From Phoronis australis (taxonomy: Eukaryota; Phoronida; Phoronidae), in contig NMRA01000290.1 in NCBI GenBank assembly GCA_002633005.1, forward strand, positions 250,748 through 314,747: a DNA stretch of 64,000 nucleotides, given 5' to 3'. Below are positions 46,901 through 60,800 of this stretch, piece after piece. The translations under genes and the position numbers were made by a program. Positions within the stretch are counted from its first letter, which is position 1; each line of letters begins with the position of its first letter. Below the pieces are notes generated by a model that was not told the origin of the DNA, did no database searches, and saw only the letters and a list, made by a program, of their open reading frames with translations.

Positions 46901-49900
46901 ACGCACACTCAAGTCATCTGTAAGGAACACCATGATAACAAATTTGGTGTAACACGGACACAAACACTTTATTATCTTTTAACAGATTCCGTTCCGGCGT
47001 TCCACTATCATGACTATCACAAGACCCGTCCCAACTGCTTTTGGGTTTAACTTAAATGAGGTCAATGTTTTGGTGTGTGTGTGGAACAAATTGCCTGAAC
47101 AAATACAATGACCTGAGAAAATGTCAAGTACTTGGTTAAGACTTTTCATGGAAATAACTGTGAGTGTAAAAATTGGATCCATAATTGTTGTAGCCTGATG
47201 TCTTGATTCATGGGAACCACTACATATTTTTCATCAGCACAGACGTCGCAAATCGCGGTTGGTTGCATTGGCGTTGTTTCGAGGTCGATATTTCGTCCAA
47301 CTAGAACCGACGTCAAATAGACGGCGCTGTGGGACTTACGTTTGCTATGCTTGTATATGTTTAGACAAGTTCTTTTGTATATGCCGGTATTTTCAGTTCC
47401 TGTCGGTAAATAAACTTCCTCCACTATTTATTGTATCGGTAACTGGCACTTGTGCTAATGTTTTCGTCAGTGGACTTATGTCTCGTTTTCCCGGACATCT
47501 TGTTTCTCTGAGGCGGACCTTTTTTCCTACTACCCCCCCCCTTGGGTGCGCGCATGAACTAGTAGGCCAAACTAATGCCGTATTCTGGTAGCGCCTCTGA
47601 GCGGCACCTGTGACATAAAATGACGCACTCGAAACACTACAACTCGAAATTGGGAAAGTGAAAAAACCTGCCCGGTCACTGTTTCTCAAGAATTCTATTA
47701 TTTGAAAAGCCTTGCAAATACATTCAAGTTATTTTTGAACAACGTATAGGTTCATGACTGACAACTCTTCTCATCCAGTGACCCCAGGCAGGCCCTCACT
47801 CACGTTTTAAAGACCTTGAAATTTAAAACGCAAAGAAATTGAGTAGACCACTTACCGCTATTTAAAATTAGTGTCAAATTTATCCTTAGTTAAACTGTAG
47901 GCCTAGTTGGTGTCAGGGCTTCGGAAAAATTACATGCCTTCGTTATTGCTCCGAGACCAGTCTACAACTGAATTGATTTCACGTTCAGGGCATGCTGTTT
48001 TATGCGCCGAAATAACGAATTGTGAGTTCATTGCGATTTCAGAGTATTGTGAACAATTGAAACCGATTTCACACCGCCGGTAGGCGTAACCAAAAGTTTT
48101 CTTCGAAGCCGGCGCATCCGAGTAAAAAACCCAGCCTGTTTCCGATTTCTTAAAAAACAAGCCAAATTACTTTCCATTATGAAATTGCTCTCAGTGTTCT
48201 TTGATGAAGTTCGATATGATTTTAGTGTCATTGTTTGAGAAAAAAGATTGCATAATATAAAATCAGGTCACCCACCGTGTCCTGAAATTTTGTGACTGGC
48301 TTCGTCTGAAGAAGCGGACTGTCAGGTGTTCCAGAGATCATTTCTAAACTGGGAAAGGAAAAATGTAAAAACTTATATAACGATAAAAAGTGTGGTTTTC
48401 AAGAATGCCGCTTTAATAAATCAAACACAATGCACCTAATAGTTAAGTCGCCAATATCAAACGTCACCCCGGTTGAGATACTCAAATGAAAGCTATTTGG
48501 TTCGTAAAAAGTTGCCAAACGAATTTTGATAAACAAGGCAGTGTTGTCATTTTTCATGCTTCATTGAAAGGAACAGTTTCAGCTAGTTGCTTTTGTGGTT
48601 AAACAAACTTTGTCTCCGTTGAGAGACAGTGTTCCTGCTAAATCACGACGTGTTTAGCTATAATACAGAAACCTACTCTAGATAACACTACATGCAACAT
48701 ACAATGATTAAAGTGTTGCAGTCTTTTGAGACGATGGAATTACGATGATTAGAGGACCACGAGTAGTCTGAGACGGGTTGTCTCGAGAAACCAGCAAACC
48801 CACCCACTGCGGTAAGAAACTATTTGACTTACACCTAGAAGATATACTACGTTGCAAACTGAAATCTATAGTCGGATACTTACTCAGATTAGAAGTGTCA
48901 CTGGGCTTGAAAAGAACTAAATCCTTTCAATCGTCATTGCCGAACCCGGATCATGGTCAGGAGTCCTGTTCTCAGTCCTAAATACAGTCAAACACCCTTA
49001 CAATTTCCCGGGATTTGACCCCGCTCAGTGACGAAGCTGAATAACGTTTTTGCCAAACTTAACGTAGAAAATAAATCTGAAACTAAATAAGGCAATCCAG
49101 ATCCTCCCAAGGATACTATTGTTTCACGAAATGTAGAATATAAATTGGTAAATAAAACAACAAGAATGGATCAACTGAAATTTGAAATTTTCGGATGTAA
49201 TAACTTCCTTTGTCAACAGAAACAGAAACAGAAACAGAAAAACTTAGAAATCACTTCTAATTTGGACACCTATAAATAGGCGTACGCGTAACGACAGCGT
49301 TTAGAAAGCGCTATGTGGTTTTGAGAGGATAAGCCTACGTGTGAACGGACGCCATATCCGTAATGTTTCTAAATGAAGGAATTTCGAGGGCGTAGGGCCT
49401 GAGTGAGGTATGGGAGTAAGAGGCATGATAGGTTTCCCGGAAGACGGATTTCACTGGAAACACTTTTCACCAGTAGGCCTATTTACGAAGTATGGTTATT
49501 TTTAGCCGCTGACCTGCAACGTTTCGTTCTCTCAGTTAACGAAGCGCCAGGTTCATAGACATGATTGTCACGGTGAGTGCGCCTATCACTCGGGATCCGT
49601 CCTAGCCGTAAGGCCGGGCGCAACGGCCTACGACTGTCGATTGATTAAACGGGCGCGTTTATAACCAAGAAGAGGAAATAAGTACGTTGCTTTCACTCTG
49701 GCAGCAAAATTAAAGTACATAATGTAAAACAAGTATGGTTCTAACCAAACGTGCGCAACCAATCGCGTACAGTGATTGCATCGTAGAGGCTGAGCTGAGT
49801 GAAAGTAAAAATGCATTGCCGCATCAATTTTTTGGACAACCACAGACCAGATCCTATATCAGATTTTTTAGCCTAAGTAAATACTCTAAAAACCAAAACA

Positions 49901-52900
49901 TCCACAATGCAGTCACGTGTAAAGCTGGCCATATTACATATTAAAGCTATCGTATTCAATTCTCTCTAAGTTTTTAGTGAGCAAGTACAAAGCGAGTTCA
50001 TCCATTTTTCGTAAAAATGTCGTACAGAGGAAGCTAGATTCTTTAGAAAGTTGCCAATTTTAAAGTTACTGGAGCCGAGATTGGCGCATTAGATGGCTAA
50101 AATTTACCAATTTTTTACATGATATACATGGAAACGAATCATGATCGCTGAACCAGACACAAAAATCCTCAACGCCACGTGTCCTTACATCATTTAAAAA
50201 ATAATCGTGGAAGGTTTAATTGATGTCGTCCGAAAAATCAGCAACTTAAATCTACTATAGTAGCTTAGTATACAGTCAACAAATATGTAGGCCTCACTAT
50301 GGATTTAACTTCCGATTGAAACAACTGAACTCGGCAGTCTGGGTCGTGTTCCCACGCTCGTGCCGAATTCGCCCCTTCTAGAAAAAAAAAGTTTAATTTT
50401 GGAAAAAAGCTCTTACAGTCTTTCTATTTCACGAAACCAGGTGATTAATATTATCTGATTCGGAAAGTGAAGACTGCATTTTGTCGCTGTTTAGTTGTCA
50501 TCGAAACATTGAAGCGTTTCTTAAGTCGGAGATAGCTTGAATGTTCTTGTCGGAAATAGCATCCTAGCTATTACGGTAAGGAATAGAGGAGGCAGATTTT
50601 AAGGGAGTAAAAGGCCTAATTCAATTTTTGTTTTTTAGTCAGCTAAGCAGGGCGAAATCCACCTTGAAAATACAACATTCCAGTAATTATTGTAAAATCC
50701 ACCAATGAACTGTGTCTTAATACTCAATACTTGCAGTGAACTATCAGTGAACTTTACAATTGCTACCAGTTTTCTCTATCCTCGATCGAGACAAGGTAGG
50801 CCTACGCTTGCCATTTGTCACGGTTCGCTCATTCCTTCGGAACAAAAAAATAATTTTTAATTTTTTGAAGCCAGATATGAACTGACTCCAGCAAATACAA
50901 GACGGAAACGGCGTTCATCTAGTGCGACATGGATGCACCGCTCGCCCAGTTTTTTTTTCAACTCCGGTAACCCAAAAACTTTGTAAGGGTCGAGTCCACC
51001 CCCTCCCTCCCCCCAGAGCGTGTTCATCCCGATCCAGAAGGGGATAAAGTTGCACCATGACAACAGTCATTGACAATAAAACGAGTGATAAGATCGTGAA
51101 CAACTGATGAAACCAAAGGGATATGAAGAAGTCATGTTGAGGTACAACTTTTAGTTATAATTTAAATACCGAACTTGAACAAACTAAATTTACTAAGTAT
51201 GTCAAAAGAACAAGCCTAAGTGGAACCAAAAGTTGCTTAGACAGGGAAAAATAATTATATCCTACCTCCCGAAATCAACAGCTAGGAAACATTTTGGTAA
51301 TTCTTTTAATTTTAGTATATTGATAGCAACCATGCGATCTCACAAATCAGTGCAGCGGATGGGTAGGCTGGCGTAGTATTCCAGATACGCCAAGGTTTGG
51401 CGAATTTGTTGCGCCCCGCTCCCCTAATTTATACACGAGTAGGTACACGCATTTACAACAAAAACTTAAATTTTAAACTGAACTTGGCACTGTCTCACGT
51501 TGAGACTATTGCCTCCTAAGTGTACACAATTTCACCACACCTTAGTTGCACTCACTGGTCACATTTCTTGTGCGCCTGACATGAAATGTATACACATGTA
51601 ACTCTTTAATAGAGGCCCATTGTTTACTGAGTTCTGATTTTTTTGACTAATAAGCATTAACTAGGATTCTAATTCTGGTTTGAAAATGCAGAGAACTCTT
51701 TACTGTGCTGTACTTATGCTGGGCAGTTCCATTTTGATCCAAGTATGCATACGCTACGGTTATTAATCATTTGGTATAACAACAGAACCCAAAATCAACA
51801 TTGGAACACACGCCACACGACTAAATTTAACAATGCCATTGACTTTCCGACGTTAGTCATGGCAACAACTTCAAATAATCATATAATCCACGGCAAACAA
51901 GAAACAGAAAAAAGCTTCACTGCTAAATATTAGAAATTTCATTTGAAGACACCGACAGTCTCATACACGGACTCGCTATTCAGTAGCACCAGTGTATAGA
52001 AGTAAGCATCTGGGAGTATAGTAATATGATCATAGGCAGCCAATACCAAACAACTTCCTTATACGGGATAACATGTATTACCAATCAAACTTAACATTCA
52101 AAGGTTCAATCAAATACCGGCATACCAATCACGAAATCGATTACAGTATGTACTTAATAACAGTCTGCATGTAATCAAAACTGGGTGAACAATAAATTTA
52201 AACAGTCGCACCTTCCCTATTTCTCACAATGATCATAGAATTAAGGTTTCGTTAATAATCCTAACCTGAATCTACGACAAGACCAGGCGTGCGTTCCGAA
52301 GATGCGAGAACCTCGCGAGATAGTGCAATGTATTACAATGATCACACTCGCTTTCTTTACGGGATTCTTGCGTCTTCAGAATTCAACCCTGATTACGGTA
52401 AGACCTCACCAATTTCGGAGAATTGCCAAAATTGCCTTTTTCATTTTTCAAAGGTTTCTAACAATGTAGCGTGTGTCAATATTATTCGGTGGCAGCTGTG
52501 AAACACGAAATTTCACCGCCACATCGTGTCCTAAATTGGTGAGATTTTATCCTATCTGCAACAGGCAGGAGTGCCAAGCTGTAAGTGGCATTTTTGAAAT
52601 CTAACCACATTTGTAACTTAAAACTAATTACACAACACTATAAATTCTAACTTTCTAAGAAAGAGGAGAAATGATAGTCACTTTAAAACATATGATAATC
52701 TATAGCTACTGTCAGTAACTTAAAGTATCTGAAATATGAAAAGCTTTCTTGCATCATGACAAAAGCAAAATACTATTGCGTTTCTTCCTGTCCAAAATTC
52801 AAAAGATAGAGGAAAATATTTTGCTTGTGTCAGTGGCTATTTTCGACAAATTTATCAAGAGTCACATTTATTTCGAGACTGTTAGAAGAAAACGAAGAGT

Positions 52901-53218
52901 CGTCTGATATTTGTGAAATATCATGGACGTCAGAACCTTTCGCCTTGAATTTCAGGTTCCCAAATTTTAGGGACTGCCCACACGGTAGAATTTGAACGGT
53001 ACTCAACGGTGGAGGAGAGAATTTCTATGGTTTTCTCCTTGCCCTAAAGTGACAAGACCACAAGTGATGTCCTTAAAATTGCAACATGACATCTTCAATT
53101 TTGTGAATTTCAATGTAAAACACTAACTCACTACCGCTTAATTGGTACCAACTCGTGCCTTATCAAGAAAAGGTGATTTGAGAGATTTGGAAGAAACTGG
53201 CAAATATAGTACTGAACT
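46901..53218. other. Intergenic DNA between the TLCD genes, no gene recognised
   Basis: Only short frames, none matching a family I know. It holds a copy of the 27.1 kb dispersed repeat (49136-49250, including an ACAGAA microsatellite at about 49218-49241), one arm of the 16 kb MITE family near 50560-50655, and the adaptor-like sequence at 50357. Confidence 0.5.
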
Positions 53219-53625
53219 GGGCCCAGTCTCTAATCTTTGTACTTGAAACGAACTCGAAACTATTTTTGGCAATTTCTCAGCTCCTTTTGAGCGAACTTAA
53301 GATAATTGGTTATCAGACTGTGCTCGAATACATTATAGTTTATGCATAGGAGTTTCTAGTTCAAGTTTGCCCTTGAAGACCCTTATATTTGTGCTACAAA
53401 CTAGAGTAAAAACTCGAAATTTCGAGTTCAAACTCTAACTTATTGCTTTAATATAGGGTTTACAAACTGTGGACTAAGGGCAATAAATTATCTACGTTAA
53501 GTTATTGTGTACTCCAGCATAGAATAATAGACATTTATCTTGAGTTCGCCCAAAAGTAGAGTAAAAAATGCTAAACCTAATTTCGAGTTCCATTTCGAGT
53601 AAAAAGATTGGAGACCAGGCCCTGA
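53219..53625. mobile_element. MITE-like element, second copy of the 28.9 kb family
   Basis: GGCCCAGTCTCTAATCTTTG at the left and the inverted GGCCTGGTCTCCAATCTTTT at the right; internal CTCGAAATTTCGAG-type palindrome. Matches 28954-29358 along its length. Confidence 0.75.
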
Positions 53626-53710
53626 ACAAGCTGGACGTAAAATGAATCTGTTGAATGAAAATAAGCAGTCTTTGTGACCACACGCAACACTGGAGATACT
53701 ACAGAAATAT

Positions 53711-55011
53711 TGGGACATTAACTTCAAATATTCCCTCACCTGAAATGAGCTGCCTTAAGCGACTTATATTCATTTCAGACAACTTTGTTCAAGCTATTCC
53801 CATAATGGTTTCATGTAACTTTATCATGAATAAGTAGACACCTAACTATTTAATGAACAGTTGAAGTACTCAGGCTACAAGTATAACAGCTGTACAGGTT
53901 ACTAATGGTAATAGGATATCTCGGCGCCAAGGATTGAATTTCTCATAAAAATTTAAGTACTAATAGTATATCATAAAACTATGTTTTTAATTTAAAATCC
54001 TCGAAGACCACAGAATCTATAATCATGTGCATGAAAGCATTGATCAATTGTTTATAATCACGATTTCATTTTTTTCATGGATATTGGAACTTTTCCACAA
54101 ACAAATTTTGTTCAGATGGTGCTTGGAAATTCCGTTTCTTTATTTTATTAGCTACATGTGTCTAACGCGCTTTTGTAGCCAACAGAATAAAGAAACAGAA
54201 TTTCCATGTTTCATGGTAAAAAAATTACCTCTATGGGAAATTAATGCGATCTCTGTATAAAATCAATTTTAGAAGAAATGCAGTCACATGATCACGAACA
54301 TCTGGGCATCATTTAAGTTTACAAAGAATGATTCTGTGATCATCAAGGGTTTTAAAAATANTGGGACATTAACTTCAAATATTCCCTCACCTGAAATGAG
54401 CTGCCTTAAGCGACTTATATTCATTTCAGACAACTTTGTTCAAGCTATTCCCATAATGGTTTCATGTCACTTTATCATGAATAAGTAGACACCCAACTAT
54501 TTAATGAACAGTTGAAGTACTCAGGCTACAAGTATAACAGCTGTACAGGTTACTAATGGTAATAGGATATCTCGGCGCCAAGGATTGAATTTCTCATAAA
54601 AATTGAAGTACTAATAGTATATCATAAAACTATGTTTTTAATTTAAAATCCTCGAAGACCACAGAATCTATAATCATGTGCATGAAAGCATTGATCAATT
54701 GTTTATAATCACGATTTCATTTTTTTCATGGATATTGGAACTTTTCCACAAACAAATTTTGTTCAGATGGTGCTTGGAAATTCCGTTTCTTTATTTTATT
54801 AGCTACATGTGTCTAACGCGCTTTTGTAGCCAACAGAATAAAGAAACAGAATTTCCATGTTTCATGGTAAAAAAATTACCTCTGTGGGAAATTAATGCGA
54901 TCTCTGTATAAAATCAATTTTAGAAGAAATGCAGTCACATGATGACGAACATCTGGGCATCATTTAAGTTTACAAAGAATGATTCTGTGATCATCAAGGG
55001 TTTTAAAAATA
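53711..55011 (+). repeat. 650 bp direct duplication separated by a single N
   Basis: 53711-54360 and 54362-55011 are nearly identical (offset 651, a few substitutions), with N at 54361 exactly between them. Most likely overlapping contig ends that were not merged rather than a true duplication. The reading frames in it are not supported as genes. Confidence 0.93.
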
Positions 55012-55105
55012 TAAAGTTTTGTGGGACTACTAATACTTATAAACAAGTTTTTCATCCTAGGTACCAATGGTATTTTATCTTATTAAGGAAAATTACAAAA
55101 TCATG

Positions 55106-55139
55106 TATTACAATACAATACAATACAATACAATACAAA
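55106..55139 (+). repeat. Pentanucleotide microsatellite (ATACA)n
   Basis: About six consecutive copies of a five-base unit. Confidence 0.9.
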
Positions 55140-56067
55140 TATCAATTTCCAGACAAAATATATGTGCAAGGGTACTTGTTCAGGATAATGTCAATAACAG
55201 AAAACCTGAAGTACATCGACAGAAATTGTGAAAGATTACGTGTACATTTATGTATTTACAGACAGATGCACCTGATCTTTCACATGAATATGACAATAAA
55301 TTCTATTGTCTTTAGCTCTGGTATACTGATTCAGCATTGAAACCGAATTTGTTTTTTCACACTGGATGTAGACAAGATCAAACATGACTGACACATCCTG
55401 AGGAAGACATGACCTCGTAAACAAAACCCCTTGAAGTCCTCATCTAGTCTGAAGGCTTCTAATAACAAACAAACTTTGTATTGGGTAAGGATACTACACT
55501 TGAGGCTACTGAAAATCAAACCTTTACATTTTTAAGTCACCACACAGCAAATACATGAAACAGTTACATTAAAGACCCACACGGCACTAATTAAGTCAAG
55601 TCAAAACCTTGAACCAAACAGTGGCTTTCAATTAACAATTCGTATACATACAAACATATACATATAATATTCTTATAAATGAACAGTCATAACTGTGACT
55701 AAGGAGCAAGAGATATTTTAGAAAATAACAATTCTCGAAGGTGTGTTCAGGAGAAATAAAATAAGTGCTCCAACTACATTTCAGAAAATGAACTCCATAT
55801 GACATAATATCTAAAAGCTTTTCTCTAGCGCACCTCCTTAATCCTAACACAACTATAACCGAAGGTGAAGAAATAGAGATAAGTTTTCATTTAAAAAGAA
55901 GGTAAAACATCCATCACCATCACCATGTGCATCAGTAGGTACCTTGAACACTAAAAAAATTTACTGGTTCTAAAATATTTTTATGTAAATATTTTACAGT
56001 TCCATCACTGAAATACAAACTGAAACATTTGAGCACGTACAAAGTTATCAATACCAAACTGTAGAGG

Positions 56068-56330
56068 AGGCAGTGTGGCCTAATATGATATGTGGCTACT
56101 TTCCTTACTCAAGGTTGTGGTTTCAAGCTCCACTGGGACCCACTGCTAAACCCTTGAGTCAGGTTTCTAGCTCCTCAGACCGGTTTTAACTATGTATTAA
56201 TAAAGCATAAAAATAGTTCCAAGTGATTAGTGCAATGGGCCCACATGCGCAGCCTGCGCACGTCTGGTACAACGTGCATCAGACTGCCTGCTATTGTTTT
56301 TTTATTTATAAATACCAAACTGTCAGTTCT
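56068..56330 (+). mobile_element. Probable degenerate tRNA-derived SINE
   Basis: GTGTGGCCTAATATG (about 56074) resembles a polymerase III A box and GGTTTCAAGCTCC (about 56121) a B box, about 45 bases apart. The piece ends in a T/A-rich tract near 56296-56320. The tRNA-like part is too degraded to fold as a working tRNA. Confidence 0.45.
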
Positions 56331-56989
56331 TTTGCATCAGTGACATCACCAATAAGTTTACTAAGATTTACAGGACTTTAATGAAAAAAGTGCCTAAATT
56401 TTAGATAAGGTATTGAACTTTTTTCAAATGCCACAAAAATACAAGCTAGCAGGGTTTCAAATGCTGTGGCTTGCCTAATCAGCCACAAGCACCCAACGAT
56501 TGGCCATAAAACAATTGCCTAATATGATGGAAAAACTACTAATGCAGTTGTTAATAGTAGCGTACTTGCTCATGAAACCACGGTAAAGTTTCTTCAGATT
56601 AGAACACAATATGATGGAACAGTAAAAATCATTTTATCAAAATTTTCAACCTGGGTAAACAATAAGACAATATTTTACTTCAGGATTTGGAAATTGTATA
56701 TAGTACGCCTATCGACAATAAACACGCAATGAAATTTTGAACCTCCTTGGCAATAGTGATCGTTTGAAAAACAAAAAATGACAATTTTGACCATTATTTT
56801 TGTTCGAATTTGAGGAAACTACCATATTAAAGGTGAGTACATAGAATTATGCTTGACCTACAAATATCTCAATCTGCAAAACTAATGGCAACTTTTCTCA
56901 TAGCAGTAATCATTAGTGAAACCGGTAAATGAGTATTCAATAACAGCAGCTCTCTTTCACAAGCTTCATAGAATACGTGAGATATACGA

Positions 56990-57057
56990 GCTCTATTCAG
57001 CTTCAAAGCCAGTGTTACACCAACTGGCCACAGGCTGGCTTTGAAGCTGGATAGAGC
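56990..57057. repeat. Inverted repeat, 23 bp arms, one mismatch
   Basis: GCTCTATTCAGCTTCAAAGC... (56990-57012) pairs with 57035-57057, loop 22 bases. Could be a small foldback element. Confidence 0.88.
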
Positions 57058-57669
57058 CAATAAAACTCAAGTTTGCAACGAATGTCGCATGTGTAACAAC
57101 AGATTTTAACAGGGTTTGCAATTATGGGTATTAAAACACCCATCACTACAAATCCAGTTAATATCCAACCCATTGTATTGCAACATGATATTCAAAAAAC
57201 TTTGGGTGCTGTTCATAGCTATGGCATTAACTTTTCAAAAAACGAAGGCATTTCATCACTTATTTCAAGCAAAAACATCTGTCAGAATTCTCATTTTCTG
57301 TTTTCTAGGTCAACTATATTGGTGCATATAATGCAGACTTTACCAAATGCGGTTTTCAGACATCTGCTCACTACAAACCAAGCTTACAATGGAACAAAAA
57401 ACTCAAATAGTTATTTTTGTTATAAAACATGACTTTTCTGTCACATTGTGTACTAATTTGGAGAAGAATAATCGTAATAAAAATCATTCTAGAACCAGCA
57501 CGCGGAAAGCTTAGTATAAACACATATAATCATTCAAGAAACAAGGTAAGGCATTTTAACTCAAACACCAGGCCTGTCTCATATGGCGTCAAGAATAACT
57601 GTGCATTACTGACGCAATGAAAGAGTGCTCCATTCGGCGTGGCCTTCAAATTTTTCTCTTCTAGCACAA

Positions 57670-57881
57670 TCAGCTGTCCTTTACAGTTTGTGTTTGTTCG
57701 CTGGATTTCTTGACAAAATCAGAGACTATAAGCCGATAGAAGAGTATGATATTCATAGCAGTCATAATGGCCAGGCCCACACTGCCAATTGAATAGTAAA
57801 GTAGGGGTACTTCATCCCTGTGTAAGAAAATCCAACGTGTCATCCAAGCCAGTGTGGCGATACGAAAACAAATGAAAGTAC
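57670..57881 (-). CDS. TLCD1/2: Second TLCD gene, last exon
   Basis: The acceptor CATTTCAG precedes 57881. It holds 69 codons after the split Gly codon, then a stop. It encodes two hydrophobic spans and a short polar tail (EQTQTVKDS). Confidence 0.85.
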
Positions 57882-60800
57882 CTGAAATGAAGAAAAAACA
57901 CTTCAATTTAAGGTGTCTCACTGAGCAATGTTCAATGCAGCTACGAATTCGCTTATGTTATGTTCCTGTTATATTCGAAGAACATACACATATCTTCGTT
58001 GATTCTGAATATTTACTTTGTTTGGCATCACTGGTTTTTGATTTCGCAACCATCCACTAGACAAATAAAGACTTAATTTGAAAAGTTTGTAAAAAGTACA
58101 ATATTTATAAATTTTTCAAAGGGTAACAGAAAATAAAGAGAAAATAAGACAAAAAGTACAATGACAGTTGTTAAAGAGAGATTACCATGCAACACCATGC
58201 ACGCAATACTCACCTAAGTTGACCAGACTGTTGTAACGATAAAGAGAGATTACCATGCAACACCATGCACACAATACTCACCTAAGTTGACCAGACTGTT
58301 GTAACGATAAAGCTTCGTCTTTCTATAGCCGCAAACTTGCAGAAGTTGCCTGGCGTGCAGGAATACACTATTGACCTCAACCAATAAGGAGACTACAGCG
58401 TAGCCAACGTAAGTGTGCTTGAAGACAGCGATACCAAAACAAACAATNTTGAGGTATTTGAATTGAAAAAACATTCATATCCCCACATTGATCTAATATT
58501 GTTTTCTTCTCTCTTAGTAAAGTGTGTGTCCTGTAGGCAATAGATGGAATATTGTTTTTCTCCTAAATAATTGAGTACATCTTTTCGTTTTTCATGGAGA
58601 CCCAGCCCTCTGCAGTTCAATGACGTTACTTTAAGTTCACGTGTCATCATTACAACGGTTATGTACATATATCAAATGACAATCAAATAATAATGGTACA
58701 ATCCTGACCCATTCACACCACATACAAACAAAACAAAACAAAAACAACACATCCACGAGCACATCACCTAAGTTGACCAGACTGTTGTAACGATAAAGAG
58801 AGATTACCATGCAACACCATGCACACAATACTCACCTAAGTTGACCAGACTGTTGTAACGATAAATCTTCGTCTTCCTATAGCCGCAAACTTGCAGAAGT
58901 TGCCTGGCGTGCAGGAATACACTATTGACCTCAACCAATAAGGAGACTACAGCGTAGCCAACGTAAGTGTGCTTGAAGACAGCGATACCAAAACAAACAA
59001 TCACCTGTAATACCAACAGAAGGTAACAAGAAAGTGTTGCCTGAAAAAATTGGATTCTGAAGACCAAACGTCTTGTGAAAAAGGGAGATCTCGCAAGACC
59101 TTACAAAATCATCATTAGTGAATGGCATGTGTTTCCTTATCACGGGAGCTGACTAGCCTAACTTAGTAAAATGGTGGCCAGTGATGTGATTGGTCGATGA
59201 GGTTGCAATGTTCAATTATGGGGTTGAATTCAAATTATGAGACACAATTCGCTGTTTCTATTTCATAATCGAAGATTTGTCACCAAACATTTGGGGCTTG
59301 GAGGGGTAACTAGTCCACATGTTGGCTTAAATTTTGCAGAGGGTTGTATGTCATGGGTGTCCTTCACACGCAAAATGCTTTTTGAGACTGATATGCAAAG
59401 TCAGTGAAAGCAGCCATTTGTAAGCCCAACTCTTAGTCGTACAATTGTCCCAGTTGGACAGTGTAACTAAACGCAGCTTAACAGAGGGTTCACTGTCCTA
59501 TTTTTTAATGTTTGCTACAAAAAATACAATGTACAGCAATAAGAGTTAAGCCCAGAAAGTGCTGGAATGGGTGAAAAGATAACTGTTTGATTACCCCCTA
59601 TGGATAGGCACCTGTGAGTCGGAGACCATCAAGCTTTACTCAGATTTGACTCCAACCTAACGAATGACCAATAGCATCATATAGTTCGAGTAAAATAAAA
59701 ATTCACACGATGTGAAAGATCACATTTTGGTGAAGTTTTAAATTAAGTTTGAAAAGAAATACGTGACAGCAGATCTATCTCATTCACTAAATTCTTTAAA
59801 AAATCCTATATCAATTGGATAAGTTAACGTCATTCAATTTAAAAGGGAAAGGAACCATTTTTGACATTACCTTTAAAAACAAGACAACCAGTCTGTGTGG
59901 TTTGGCAGACAACAAGAAACGCATCAAAAATAATTAAAATGGCCACAACATGGTACAAAATGTGTGTCAAATTCATCACAATAAGGAAAGGTGCTGCTGT
60001 CTTCATAGCAGAAACTTGCTTGCCAAATTTTATGACAAAATGTTACGGAACTCTAAAGACTAAGAGGCAAATGTAAAAACTAAAATTGCCACTAGGAGGC
60101 ACAGCAGGAGTCTGAGCCATATTAAGTCATGAGCAGCCACTGTCACATTTACAAAAAACACTTGCAAAATTCCACAAAGATCCTACAAAGGATTCAGAAA
60201 GCTACAGCTGAGGATGGAAAAATGACAAATCATCACTACAAGATGCTATAGTTGTCAATGACAACCAAGGTCTTCTCAAGACAGCCTTTCACGGAAACAA
60301 GACAGAAACTCAAAAAAACTGTCTAGAATTCATGTCAAAAGGTAGCTTACTTGACTAGACAGAAGATAAAACGTTTTGAGAAACGCGCGATAGAAAAAAG
60401 TCAGCTTTTGGCCATGCATAGTCATATTTCTAACTCTTGGCTCAAGTCAACAGACAACAGCACATACGGTAGTCTCTTTGTGAAACAGGTCAGGTCCCAG
60501 TTGACATCAAAAAACGTCCCGAGTACCCCTTTAAAATATAAGTAACTAAAATGGGTGAAACAAGTGATTTCATATTGATGAGGGATGCAACAACAAATTT
60601 GTTTTTCAAACTCTTTTCCCCCAATTTTTTTCTGTATCCCTATCTGCCATGTTGTTATCAATTTCGTTATGAATCAATTCACCCAGTTTTTACCAGCGAG
60701 ACCTTTGGCCTACCGATCACCTATTTGCCCTATAAAATCCTTTCATACTAACTTAACTCCGGTAGGAGTGGAGTGTCGACATAAACTCGTAGTTAACGGC

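Larger units (their letters stand above)
55012..57669. other. Intergenic DNA downstream of the second TLCD gene
   Basis: No supported gene. Contents are a pentanucleotide microsatellite, a probable tRNA-derived SINE, a hairpin at 56990-57057 and fragments of dispersed repeats (for example near 56600-56830). Confidence 0.5.

Noticed and set aside
47146-47424. Minus-strand frame with a CDVC and a W-containing C-terminus, loosely THAP-like
   Set aside because: Key THAP spacing and the conserved proline/histidine residues are missing, and an overlapping + frame of similar length exists; no splice context.
49136-49250. ACAGAA repeats considered as a CRISPR-like or satellite array
   Set aside because: It is a four-unit microsatellite inside a dispersed repeat copy; no spacers.
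53655-55340. Repeated frames (for example at 54027 and 54678) that look like a duplicated small gene family
   Set aside because: They are the two copies of the 650 bp duplication around the N; the frames have no recognisable domain.
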